This document shows positions 16,571 to 24,431 of a stretch of 41,781 bases of DNA, in pieces. Numbering within the stretch: position 1 is the first letter of the stretch; every line of letters begins with the position of its first letter. The stretch lies in the NCBI GenBank assembly GCA_002308995.1, contig DBWQ01000013.1:1-41781 (forward strand), in the 5' to 3' direction. The translations under genes were made by a program, and so were the position numbers. This DNA is from Clostridiales bacterium UBA1234 (GTDB lineage: Bacteria; Bacillota; Clostridia; TANB77; UBA1234). The notes below the pieces were generated by a model. The model saw nothing but the letters and a program-made list of their open reading frames with translations, searched no databases and was not told the origin of the DNA.

Positions 16571-17794
16571 TTAATAAATCGGAAATCTTGCTGTAAGCTT
16601 TAATACATCTTCTCTAATCTTTTCTTTATCCTCACCTTGAATGGTTCTGTCAATTAATTCTGCAATGGTTCTCATTTCTTCTTCTTTCATGCCTCTTGTT
16701 GTCATAGCAGGGGTACCAATACGAATGCCACTAGCGATGCTTGGCTTTTGCGTATCGAATGGAATGGTGTTTTTATTCACTGTGATTCCTACTTCGTCAA
16801 GGGCTGTTTCGGCATCTTTCCCGGTAATGTTTTTATTCGTTAAATCTACTAGCATTAGGTGATTATCGGTTCCACCAGATACTAATTTAAATCCCCTCTT
16901 GATAAGTTCTTCTGATAAAGCTTTTGCATTTTTGATAATTTGATTTTGATACTCTTTAAATTCTGGTGTAAGTGCTTCTTTAAAGCACACTGCTTTACCA
17001 GCAATCACGTGCATTAATGGGCCACCTTGTACGCCTGGAAATACCGATTTATCTAACTCTTTGGCATACTGCTCTTTACATAAAATCATGCCACCACGAG
17101 GACCTCTTAGAGTTTTATGCGTAGTAGTTGTGACGAAATCAGCATAAGGAACTGGACTTGGATGAAGACCTGCTGCCACCAAACCTGCAATATGCGCCAT
17201 ATCCACCATTAGGTAAGCGCCTACTTTATCTGCAATTTCTCTAAATCTTTTAAAATCGATAATTCTTGGATAAGCACTGGCACCTGCAACAATCATCTTA
17301 GGCTTTGATTCTAGTGCGATTTTTTCTAGTTCATCATAATCAATATAGCCATCTTGTCCAACGCCATAAGCTACAATATTGTACATCTTACCAGAAAAAT
17401 TGACAGGGCTTCCATGGGTTAAATGACCACCATGAGATAAGTTCATCCCTAGAATAGTATCACCTGGTTGTAATACGCTAAAATAAACTGCCATGTTGGC
17501 TTGTGCACCAGAATGTGGCTGAACATTGACATGCTCTGCGCCAAAAATTTCTTTAGCTCTATCACGGGCTAAATCCTCTGCAATATCCACATTTTGGCAT
17601 CCACCATAATATCTTTTTCCTGGATATCCTTCTGCATATTTATTGGTAAAGACACTTCCCATCGCTTCCATCACGGCTTTACTTGCAAAGTTTTCTGAAG
17701 CGATGAGCTCTATTTTTTCATTTTGTCTTTTTCTTTCTTGTTCTATAGCATTAAAAATCTCTTCATCGGTTTGTTTTAGTGTATCGTTTAACAT
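16571..17794 (-). CDS. glyA: Serine hydroxymethyltransferase
   Basis: A 407-residue PLP enzyme of fold type I that converts serine and tetrahydrofolate to glycine and methylene-tetrahydrofolate, the main one-carbon source. The PLP-binding lysine is K227 in VTTTTHKTLRGPRGG. Other family blocks are IASENFASKAV, GYPGKRYYGGC and VDMAHIAGLVAAG. The length is typical. AAGGATG lies seven bases before the ATG. It is a single-gene unit with its own promoter and terminator; no riboswitch is visible in its short leader. Confidence 0.98.
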   Translation of the reverse strand: MLNDTLKQTDEEIFNAIEQERKRQNEKIELIASENFASKAVMEAMGSVFTNKYAEGYPGKRYYGGCQNVDIAEDLARDRAKEIFGAEHVNVQPHSGAQANMAVYFSVLQPGDTILGMNLSHGGHLTHGSPVNFSGKMYNIVAYGVGQDGYIDYDELEKIALESKPKMIVAGASAYPRIIDFKRFREIADKVGAYLMVDMAHIAGLVAAGLHPSPVPYADFVTTTTHKTLRGPRGGMILCKEQYAKELDKSVFPGVQGGPLMHVIAGKAVCFKEALTPEFKEYQNQIIKNAKALSEELIKRGFKLVSGGTDNHLMLVDLTNKNITGKDAETALDEVGITVNKNTIPFDTQKPSIASGIRIGTPAMTTRGMKEEEMRTIAELIDRTIQGEDKEKIREDVLKLTARFPIY

Positions 17795-17842
17795 GTTACC
17801 ACATCCTTTTCCAAATATTTGAAATTACTACACTTTGTATCT

Positions 17843-17870
17843 ATTATACCCCATTTTGGCTATTTGTAAA
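17843..17870 (-). promoter_or_regulatory. Promoter of glyA
   Basis: On the minus strand: TTTACA (17865-17870), a 16-bp spacer and TATAAT (17843-17848). Confidence 0.75.
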
Positions 17871-17873
17871 TAG

Positions 17874-17914
17874 ATATAAGATGGGGTGGCAATATTTGCC
17901 ACCCCATCTTATAT
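17874..17914. terminator. Long perfect hairpin after the stalk-domain gene
   Basis: A 19-bp perfect inverted repeat (17874-17892 with 17896-17914) with a 3-base loop and a GC-rich centre. The flanking T tract is weak, so it may act as a transcript-protecting 3' hairpin as well as a terminator. It directly abuts the glyA -35 box. Confidence 0.85.
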
Positions 17915-17926
17915 AATACTACCTCA

Positions 17927-18715
17927 TCATTCAGCATCATACCAATTAATAATGTTACCGTCTATGTCTATAAATTTAACAAAATTATAATCTCCGCAAA
18001 ATCCAACAACATTCTTTATGCTAAGTTTATGAGTCTCATTTTTATCGTTCCAGTCCCCTTCTTTTGCAAAAGCTTCAGGCTTGCCATACCCTTTAAAATA
18101 TAGCGTTCCATCATCTGTTAAATAATAAATAGAAACACCTGGACCACCATTACCTTCATAACCCGCATAACATCTAATAACATTATCTGCAATTTTTTCA
18201 TCATTTAAAAGCAATTCAAATTTTTCATTAATTCGCAAATTAACATGCTTATTTTCTTCTGATTCTAATCCCATACCACTATAAGAAAAATAATTTACCG
18301 CATAATAAGGATTATTGGATGGGCTTGCTTCTTCAATTTGTTGATCCTCTTTGATTTGTTCTAGCATACTCTTTTTCATATTCTTTAGCCACTCTTGATA
18401 CCTTGCATCGGCATCTTTTTGTTTCTCCTCAGAAGTTAGAATTACTGTGCTGGTTTCTCCATCCCAATCTACATTGGCACCCAAGGCATTAGAAACAGCC
18501 CTTACTGGAAGATAAGTTGTCCCATCAATAATAAATGGTTCTACTGTTTTTCCATTAGCGTCTGTCGGATTTACCGTGGTTCCATTCATCGTAATCTTAA
18601 TATCACGAAATGTTCTTTGTACGGTATCTTTTACATTACTTGCAAAATTGGTGCCACTTGCCATAATCACTCCAACAGTAGTTCCTGCTAAAAATAGTTT
18701 TAATCCCTGTTTCAT
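17927..18715 (-). CDS. Exported protein with a copper-amine-oxidase-type stalk domain
   Basis: 262 residues. The N-terminal hydrophobic stretch (about 5-25, LKLFLAGTTVGVIMASG) is a signal peptide or anchor. Residues about 38-95 form the stalk domain (copper amine oxidase N-terminal-like), with FIIDGTTYLPVRAVSNALGA and VDWDGETSTVIL, which is common in Clostridia surface proteins. A charged helix follows, then an unrecognised C-terminal domain rich in Tyr and Gly. The function is unknown. GAGGAG lies seven bases before the ATG. It is not in an operon with its neighbours. Confidence 0.8.
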   Translation of the reverse strand: MKQGLKLFLAGTTVGVIMASGTNFASNVKDTVQRTFRDIKITMNGTTVNPTDANGKTVEPFIIDGTTYLPVRAVSNALGANVDWDGETSTVILTSEEKQKDADARYQEWLKNMKKSMLEQIKEDQQIEEASPSNNPYYAVNYFSYSGMGLESEENKHVNLRINEKFELLLNDEKIADNVIRCYAGYEGNGGPGVSIYYLTDDGTLYFKGYGKPEAFAKEGDWNDKNETHKLSIKNVVGFCGDYNFVKFIDIDGNIINWYDAE

Positions 18716-18788
18716 TTTTCTTCTCCTCTCTTTTTTGTTTCTATAGCATTATAATACCATAACATCAATGTATATGTAAATAGCTCTA

Positions 18789-18818
18789 AAAAAAGGTGGC
18801 AAATCTGCCACCTTTTTT
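18789..18818. terminator. Terminator of the DUF6514-like gene
   Basis: A perfect 13-bp stem (18789-18801 with 18806-18818, AAAAAAGGTGGCA) with a 4-base loop and A/T runs on both ends, immediately beyond the stop codon at 18820. Confidence 0.93.
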
Positions 18819-18819
18819 C

Positions 18820-19104
18820 TTATATCATATCCATCACAACATCTTTTAAATGCACAGGCATTAACTTGTTTTCTTTAATAGAATACATCATATCAAATGC
18901 CACATCTTTTTTAGTTGTTACGTCATATACCGCATCTCTCTCCACATCATGTTTGGTCCACTTTTCAATTTCAAGTCCATAGGTTTTACGTTTATCATTT
19001 GTTCCCTCTATTCTTTTAGTATCTTCTAATACGAAATATTTTAAAAGTGCCATTTCATCGTTTTCGAGTGCTAGGTATTCGTCCCCCACGAGTAACCTTT
19101 CCAC
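18820..19104 (-). CDS. Small DUF6514-like protein
   Basis: 94 residues from the GTG at 19102-19104, eight bases after AAGGAGG. A longer open frame to 19245 exists, but the promoter at 19138-19167 lies inside it, so the short form is right. The protein is soluble and acidic-basic mixed, with ALENDEMALLKYFVLED and KRKTYGLEIEKW. It resembles the DUF6514 family of Clostridia, which has no known function; family assignment is tentative. It is monocistronic. Confidence 0.7.
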   Translation of the reverse strand: MERLLVGDEYLALENDEMALLKYFVLEDTKRIEGTNDKRKTYGLEIEKWTKHDVERDAVYDVTTKKDVAFDMMYSIKENKLMPVHLKDVVMDMI

Positions 19105-19137
19105 CTTTCTTACCTCCTTTTTCTTTTGTATGATTTT

Positions 19138-19167
19138 ATTATACTGATTGCAAAGTAACAGTTTCAA
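19138..19167 (-). promoter_or_regulatory. Promoter of the DUF6514-like gene
   Basis: On the minus strand: TTGAAA (19162-19167), an 18-bp spacer and TATAAT (19138-19143). Its position fixes the gene start at 19104. Confidence 0.7.
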
Positions 19168-19226
19168 GGAGAATCGGTCGCAAGTTTCGACAAGGACTGG
19201 TTTTATATGATTTCTTATGACATCAA

Positions 19227-19262
19227 AAAAGGAATCATGCCACAATAGGACATAATTCCTTT
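19227..19262 (-). terminator. Terminator of thrS
   Basis: AAAAGGAAT (19227-19235) pairs with ATTCCTTT (19255-19262), extended by ATG/CAT pairing, and is followed on the minus strand by a T run. Confidence 0.8.
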
Positions 19263-19267
19263 CAAAA

Positions 19268-21202
19268 CTATCTTATTCTCTTTTGAATCTCTTCTTCTAC
19301 TTTTTCTATAAACTCAGAAACTTTCATAGCTCCTAAGTCGCCATCTTTTCTAGAGCGTACGCCTACTGATTCGGATTCAATTTCTTTATCGCCTACCACT
19401 AGCATATATGGCACTTTTTGCATTTGGGCCTCTCTAATTTTGTAACCAATTTTTTCGTTTCTTTCATCAAGCACTACTCTGATGCCTCTATCTCTTAATT
19501 TGCGATATAGCATATTCGCATAGTCCATATGCTTTTCGGATGAAATTGGAAGAATCTTTACTTGCGTTGGAGAAAGCCACGTTGGAAGTGCTCCTTTGGT
19601 TTCTTCTAAGTAATATGCCATAAAACGATCAATACTTCCCAAGATTGCTCTATGAAGTACCACTGGCGTCTTCTTTTGACCATCTTTATCTACGTATTCT
19701 AACTTAAATCTCATTGGCAAACAGAAATCTAGTTGGCAAGTAGATAGTGTGTATTCATTACCAACAGCTGGTTTAACCTGTACATCTAGCTTTGGTCCAT
19801 AGAAAGCCGCTTCACCAATCTTTTCTACGTATTCAATGCCGATATCATTTAAAACATGACGAAGCGTATCTTCGGCATTGTTCCACATATCATCATCTGG
19901 ATAATACTTAACGGTATCCTTTGGATCACGAAGTGATAATTCAAAGTGATAATCAGTAATGCCAAGTTCTTGATAAACATCCAAAATCAAATTCACAACG
20001 CTTTGGAATTCTGATTCAATTTGCTCAGGTGTTACAAAAAGGTGAGCATCATTTTGACAGAAAGTTCTTACTCTTTCAATTCCCTTTAGTGTACCACTTG
20101 CTTCAAAACGGCAGTCTCTTGCAATTTCACCAATACGAATTGGTAGGTCTCTATAAGAGTGAATATCGTTTGCGTAAATCATCATGTGATGAGGGCAGTT
20201 CATTGGACGAAGGACGAATTCTTCTCCTTCCACTTCCATCTTAGGAAACATGCCATGTTGATAGTGATCCCAGTGACCAGAAGTTTTGTATAGCTCTACC
20301 GTTCCTAGTGGTGGGGTTAATACGTGTTTATAGTTTAATTTTTTCTCTTTACCTTTAATGTAGTTTTCTAGTTCTTCCCAAATCACATAGCCATTTGGCA
20401 AAAACAATGGAAGGCCTTTTCCAGTTAAATCGTGCGTCATGAAAATGCCTAAATCTTTACCAATTTTTCTATGGTCTCTTTCTTTAGCTTCTTCAAGTTT
20501 GGTGATGTACTCTTCTAAATCTGATGCTTTGGTAAAGCTAATACCATAAATTCTTTGAAGGCTTTGATTTTTAGCATCTCCTCTCCAATAAGCAGATGAA
20601 GATGACAAGATTTTAATCGCTTTTACTTTTCCTGTAGACATTAGGTGTGGACCTCTACAAAGGTCAGTAAAATCGCCTTGTTTGTAGAAAGAAATGGCTT
20701 CGCCTTCGGGTAAATCTTTAATCAGTTCTACCTTAAAAGGCTCTTCTTGCTTTTCCATTAGCTTAATCGCTTCATCTCTTGGAAGCTCAAATCTTTCAAT
20801 GGCAATATCCTCTTTGATAATCTTTTTCATTTCTTCTTCGATTTTGGCTTTATCTTCTTCGGTAAAGTTTTCTACTGGATCAAAGTCGTAGTAGAACCCT
20901 TCATCAATCGATGGTCCAATGGTTAATTTGGTTTTTGGAAATAGTCTCTTTACTGCTTGTGCCATAATGTGGGCAGTAGTATGCCAGTAAGCTTTCTTTC
21001 CATCTAAAGAGTTATCGAAGGTTAAAATATTAAGGGTGCAATCTTCTTTAATTTCATATCTTAAATCTTGTACTTCTCCGTTTACCTCGCCGGCTGTAGC
21101 ATTTCTGGCTAAGCCTTCGCTAATTTCCTTAGCAACATCCAAAACAGACATAGGTTTTTCGATTTCTTTGACGCTTCCGTCCTTGAGTGTGATTTTAATC
21201 AT
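19268..21202 (-). CDS. thrS: Threonyl-tRNA synthetase
   Basis: A 644-residue class II synthetase. An N-terminal TGS domain (1-60) is followed by the editing domain with its HxxxH-type motif (HTTAHIMAQAV, from residue 74). The catalytic core has the zinc-ligand segment RPMNCPHHMMIY and the motif-2 segment ERVRTFCQNDAHLF, and a C-terminal anticodon-binding domain ends the protein. It charges tRNA-Thr. The ATG follows AAAGGATGAGAG. It is controlled by the T-box leader between 21425 and 21650. Confidence 0.98.
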   Translation of the reverse strand: MIKITLKDGSVKEIEKPMSVLDVAKEISEGLARNATAGEVNGEVQDLRYEIKEDCTLNILTFDNSLDGKKAYWHTTAHIMAQAVKRLFPKTKLTIGPSIDEGFYYDFDPVENFTEEDKAKIEEEMKKIIKEDIAIERFELPRDEAIKLMEKQEEPFKVELIKDLPEGEAISFYKQGDFTDLCRGPHLMSTGKVKAIKILSSSSAYWRGDAKNQSLQRIYGISFTKASDLEEYITKLEEAKERDHRKIGKDLGIFMTHDLTGKGLPLFLPNGYVIWEELENYIKGKEKKLNYKHVLTPPLGTVELYKTSGHWDHYQHGMFPKMEVEGEEFVLRPMNCPHHMMIYANDIHSYRDLPIRIGEIARDCRFEASGTLKGIERVRTFCQNDAHLFVTPEQIESEFQSVVNLILDVYQELGITDYHFELSLRDPKDTVKYYPDDDMWNNAEDTLRHVLNDIGIEYVEKIGEAAFYGPKLDVQVKPAVGNEYTLSTCQLDFCLPMRFKLEYVDKDGQKKTPVVLHRAILGSIDRFMAYYLEETKGALPTWLSPTQVKILPISSEKHMDYANMLYRKLRDRGIRVVLDERNEKIGYKIREAQMQKVPYMLVVGDKEIESESVGVRSRKDGDLGAMKVSEFIEKVEEEIQKRIR

Positions 21203-21240
21203 TTTCTCTCATCCTTTCTTTTGGTTTTCTCAAATATTTT

Positions 21241-21372
21241 TTCTTCTGAATATGATTTTCAATTTTTGTTGCCGAGTTCACAACCTAGGAAATCTTCCAT
21301 AGATGATTAATTTAGAAGATTTCCAGGTTGTGCATGTTTGAGGCTTAAAATTGAAAATCATACCTAGAAGAA
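21241..21372. repeat. Composite 132-bp inverted repeat in the thrS leader
   Basis: Four pairs of arms nest around one centre: 21241-21247 with 21366-21372, 21252-21266 with 21347-21361 (15 bp, perfect), 21279-21285 with 21326-21332, and 21288-21297 with 21315-21324. It lies between the T-box terminator and the thrS ribosome site, so it is transcribed whenever the T-box allows read-through. It is not a standard T-box part. A miniature inverted-repeat element or an extra mRNA stem are the main options; no target-site duplication is evident. Confidence 0.75.
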
Positions 21373-21424
21373 ACACCGTACTACCAGTGAAAAAACTCAA
21401 TTATTCATAACAGATAAACAAAAA

Positions 21425-21650
21425 CTCCTAAATAGAGTTTTCGCTTACTACTCTATTTAGGAGTGATAATCTATACCACGGTTCCATCCTAAAATTCACT
21501 TAATTATGACTTTTTACGTAAGTCGTACCGGATATCTTATAGAGGGTAGTTTTTCAAAGGGATATATCCTATGCCTGCTTTCAGCATTCTACATGGCACT
21601 CTCTAAAGGAATTTCACCGATTTACTTTGTCCTCAAATATCAAGATACAT
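21425..21650 (-). promoter_or_regulatory. T-box riboswitch, threonine-specific, upstream of thrS
   Basis: Read on the minus strand. The conserved T-box core AGGATGGAACCGTGGT lies at 21475-21490. It is followed by a terminator hairpin with a perfect 13-bp stem (21425-21437 with 21451-21463) and a T run. Upstream is Stem I, with a GCTGAAAGC stem segment and a candidate specifier loop carrying ACT ACC (around 21550-21556), both threonine codons. Uncharged tRNA-Thr would pair with the specifier and T-box, form the antiterminator and switch thrS on. Confidence 0.93.
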
Positions 21651-21677
21651 TTTAGCACCGTTATGGAAATAATGCAA
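21649..21677 (-). promoter_or_regulatory. Promoter of the thrS T-box transcript
   Basis: On the minus strand: TTGCAT (21672-21677), a 17-bp spacer and TAAAAT (21649-21654). It lies just upstream of Stem I. Confidence 0.7.
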
Positions 21678-21683
21678 GCTTTT

Positions 21684-22517
21684 TTATGGATTTTCAACTG
21701 GTTTAATGTCACTTAAAATCCAATCATTTTTATCTGCTCTCACAAAAATGCCGCACTGCGTACATTCACTAATGGTGGAAAGTTTTACCATTTCTCCACA
21801 ATTTGGACATTTTATGACGGTTAATTGTGTGTCTACTTGATTATTTGAAAGAATTTCTCTTGGTCGTGTAAAGGTCATTAAATAGGTTTTATTCACTCTT
21901 TCTTCTCTGTTACCAGAAATGACTTTCTCTGTGTTTTCTTCTTTGATGTAATCTATCATAGAACAGGTTAAAAGAACACTTACTTCATTTTTATCTTTTC
22001 CTTCTTTCACGGAATACAAATCTACTGTTCTAACCACAATCATATCAATCACATTGACTTGTCCATGATTGTCAAAATACTGTATTTGTTTTGTGTGTTC
22101 TTCTAGTAGATTCTCATCTTCATACATTTTCATTACCGATAGCTTTTTTTCAGACCATGCTTTTTCTAAATTAATAAAAAGCTTTTTGGCAAAAGTAATG
22201 AAACTCTCTTTATCAAAATTTTTATCTAATCTGGTCATTTGGTGAATTAATTCATATTCTTCCGCATCTTGTACCAAATTTCCATGACGCTCTGGCATAA
22301 AATCAGGAAGATTGTTTTTAGAAGGAAACAATGCCTTTAAAAAAATAATTAAAAATATGGCAACGCCGACTACTGCCAAGCAGATATAAAAATCGGATTT
22401 GATAAAATTAATAATGCCTTGTTCATTTTCACTTGTTGCAATAGCACTAGAAGTCATGGCAAAAGTTCCCATTAACACTCCCACTAATACAATAATAAAT
22501 GCCATTTTTTGTTTCAT
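21684..22517 (-). CDS. Tim44-like domain membrane protein with zinc ribbon
   Basis: 277 residues: a signal-like N-terminal helix (about 5-28), a second membrane helix (about 45-63), a Tim44/MBA1-like domain (about 85-230, with FITFAKKLFINLEKAWSEKKL) and a C-terminal zinc ribbon (CPNCG...CTQCG). Similar proteins are common in Firmicutes; their role is unclear, possibly in membrane transport or protein quality control. It is the last gene of the HlyD-ATPase-permease operon, starting 15 bp after the permease stop. A GGGGG tract precedes the ATG. Confidence 0.8.
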   Translation of the reverse strand: MKQKMAFIIVLVGVLMGTFAMTSSAIATSENEQGIINFIKSDFYICLAVVGVAIFLIIFLKALFPSKNNLPDFMPERHGNLVQDAEEYELIHQMTRLDKNFDKESFITFAKKLFINLEKAWSEKKLSVMKMYEDENLLEEHTKQIQYFDNHGQVNVIDMIVVRTVDLYSVKEGKDKNEVSVLLTCSMIDYIKEENTEKVISGNREERVNKTYLMTFTRPREILSNNQVDTQLTVIKCPNCGEMVKLSTISECTQCGIFVRADKNDWILSDIKPVENP

Positions 22518-22532
22518 GAAAAGTCCCCCTTT

Positions 22533-23718
22533 TTATTCATATCGTAATGCATCAATTGGGTGTAAGTTGGCTGCTTTATTGGCAGGCAAATACCCAAAAA
22601 TAATTCCTATAAATGTTGAAATTCCACTAGCAATTAGGATTGCTGCAATTCCAACATCACCGCGAATTTCAAATGCTTTAGAAACTGTATTGGTTAAGAA
22701 AATGCCAAGCAAAATGCCAAGCACTCCACCAAGTCCACTCGTGGTAATGGCTTCAATGATAAACTGCATCAAAACATCTCTTTTATCTGCACCAATTGCC
22801 TTTCGAATACCAATTTCTCTTGTTCTTTCTGTGACAGATACCAACATAATATTCATAATACCGATGCCACCTACTAAAAGTGAGATTCCTGCTATCGCAA
22901 TCAATACCATTTTAATGGTATCAATCGTTTCATTCATGCTATCCATAATGCTTTGTGCATCCACAATGATGTAATCATCTGCATCTTTGAACACTTGATA
23001 ATAGTATTTGTCAATCACATCCGTTGCCGTTTTGGCAGATTCTTTATCTAAATAAGAAAAGTAAAACGTAGTAATATACTTTTGAGCAAATTCTTTTTGC
23101 GCTACCGTATACGGAATTAAAAACAAATCATCTTCTGTACTAAAACTTGAGGTGGATAATTCATTTAAAACACCTATAACTTTAAAAAGTGTTCCATTAA
23201 TTCTTACATTTTTCCCAACAACTTCTTCTATGGGAGTTTTTTCTCCAAATAGTTTTTTGATGGTATGATTACCAATAAGGCAAACTCTTTGCTCACGTTT
23301 TTCATCAATATATTCAATATTTCTACCATACTCTATTTCTCGATTACGGATGGATAAGTAGCTACTAGAAACACCAATCACTGTTATGGTACGTTCTTTT
23401 CTCTCCACTCTCACATTGACATTCGTAATCACATAAGGAGAAAATTTGGTAATATTATCATCTTGTGCTACTAACTCTTCCAAGCCATCATATTCAATAT
23501 GCTTACTACTCGTTTGCATATAGGCTGCTGCTGTGATAACATTAGAGCCCATTTCCTCAAAGGTATCTTCGATTTTGTTAGTGACGCCATTACCCAGGCC
23601 AACAATCAAAATCACTGCCGCAACACCAATAATGATTCCGAAGCATGGTTAACAGGGCTCTCATTTTATTAGCCATGATGCTTTTAATAGCAAGCATGAA
23701 GGATTGCTTTACATCCAT
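22533..23718 (-). CDS. MacB-type ABC transporter permease, frame broken by +1 at CGGA
   Basis: The start at 23718 follows a GAGAGG-type site, 15 bp after the ATPase stop. The first frame reads MDVKQSFMLAIKSIMANKMR and ALLTML, the normal N-terminus of MacB-family permeases, then meets CGG at codon 27 (23638-23640) and stops 16 codons later. Skipping one base continues as GIIIGVAAVILIVGLGNGV, the first membrane helix, then a large extracytoplasmic MacB_PCD domain and the FtsX-like C-terminal helices with ERTREIGIRKAIGA. The restored length is 394 residues; 1186 nt is exactly one base over a whole number of codons. Without the shift, only a 42-residue peptide is made from this start. It works with the adjacent ATPase and HlyD protein, probably exporting peptides or toxic compounds. 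Confidence 0.92.
23634..23640 (-). other. +1 frameshift / quadruplet site CGGAATC in the ABC permease
   Basis: The codons run ATG CTT CGG AAT. Dropping the C gives GGA ATC ATT, the conserved glycine in the family motif LLTMLGIIIG. The context from ATG to ATC differs from the sigE site by a single base (CTT versus CTA). Confidence 0.88.
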
Positions 23719-23733
23719 ATTCTTTCCTCTCTT

Positions 23734-24417
23734 CTAAGATTCTTTAATGACCGTATCTTCAATGATTTTACCATCTTGCAACCTCACCACACGTTTGGCT
23801 TGCATGGCAATACTATTATCGTGTGTGACTAGCACAATGGTGTTCCCCTCATCATTTAATTCTTTAATTAACTGTAAAACATCAATACCCGTTTTACTAT
23901 CTAGTGCTCCTGTTGGTTCATCTGCCAAAATGACCGATGGCTTTCCTGCCAAAGCACGAGCAATCGACACTCTTTGTTGTTGACCACCTGAAAGTTGTTG
24001 TGGATAGCGATGTTCCATATTCTCTAATCCCACTCTTTTTAAAGCTTCTCTTGCTTTTTCTAAGCGCTTACTTTTGGAAATTCGCTTATAAATAAGAGGC
24101 AGTTCTACATTGTTAATGACGTTTAGTTTTTGAATCAAATTATACTGTTGAAAAATAAAACCTATTTTGTTTTTGCGAATATAGGATAATTCATCATCTG
24201 AGAGCATACTCACGTCGACACCATCTAAGATGTATTTCCCAGAAGTGGGAATATCTAAACAACCAATAATATTCATACAAGTGGATTTACCAGACCCCGA
24301 TTGTCCTACAATAGCCACAAACTCTCCATCATCAATATGAAGACTAATGCCGTCAAGCGCATGCACGGTAGTATCACCGGTTTGATAAATTTTATAAATA
24401 TCTTTTAATTCTATCAC
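23734..24417 (-). CDS. ABC transporter ATPase, MacB/LolD type
   Basis: 227 residues. Walker A is GQSGSGKST near 38, the Q-loop is FIFQQYNLI, the signature is LSGGQQQR, Walker B is VILADEPTGALDS, and the H-loop is VTHD. It powers the adjacent MacB-type permease. The start is GTG at 24417, with AAGGAG nine bases upstream. The spacing to the HlyD gene (14 bp) and to the permease (15 bp) indicates one operon. Confidence 0.95.
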   Translation of the reverse strand: MIELKDIYKIYQTGDTTVHALDGISLHIDDGEFVAIVGQSGSGKSTCMNIIGCLDIPTSGKYILDGVDVSMLSDDELSYIRKNKIGFIFQQYNLIQKLNVINNVELPLIYKRISKSKRLEKAREALKRVGLENMEHRYPQQLSGGQQQRVSIARALAGKPSVILADEPTGALDSKTGIDVLQLIKELNDEGNTIVLVTHDNSIAMQAKRVVRLQDGKIIEDTVIKES

Positions 24418-24431
24418 CGATTCATTCTCCT

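Noticed and set aside
18820..19245. A longer 141-residue form of the DUF6514-like gene
   Set aside because: A sigma-A promoter and an AAGGAGG site lie inside it, and the N-terminal extension has no protein-like conservation features.
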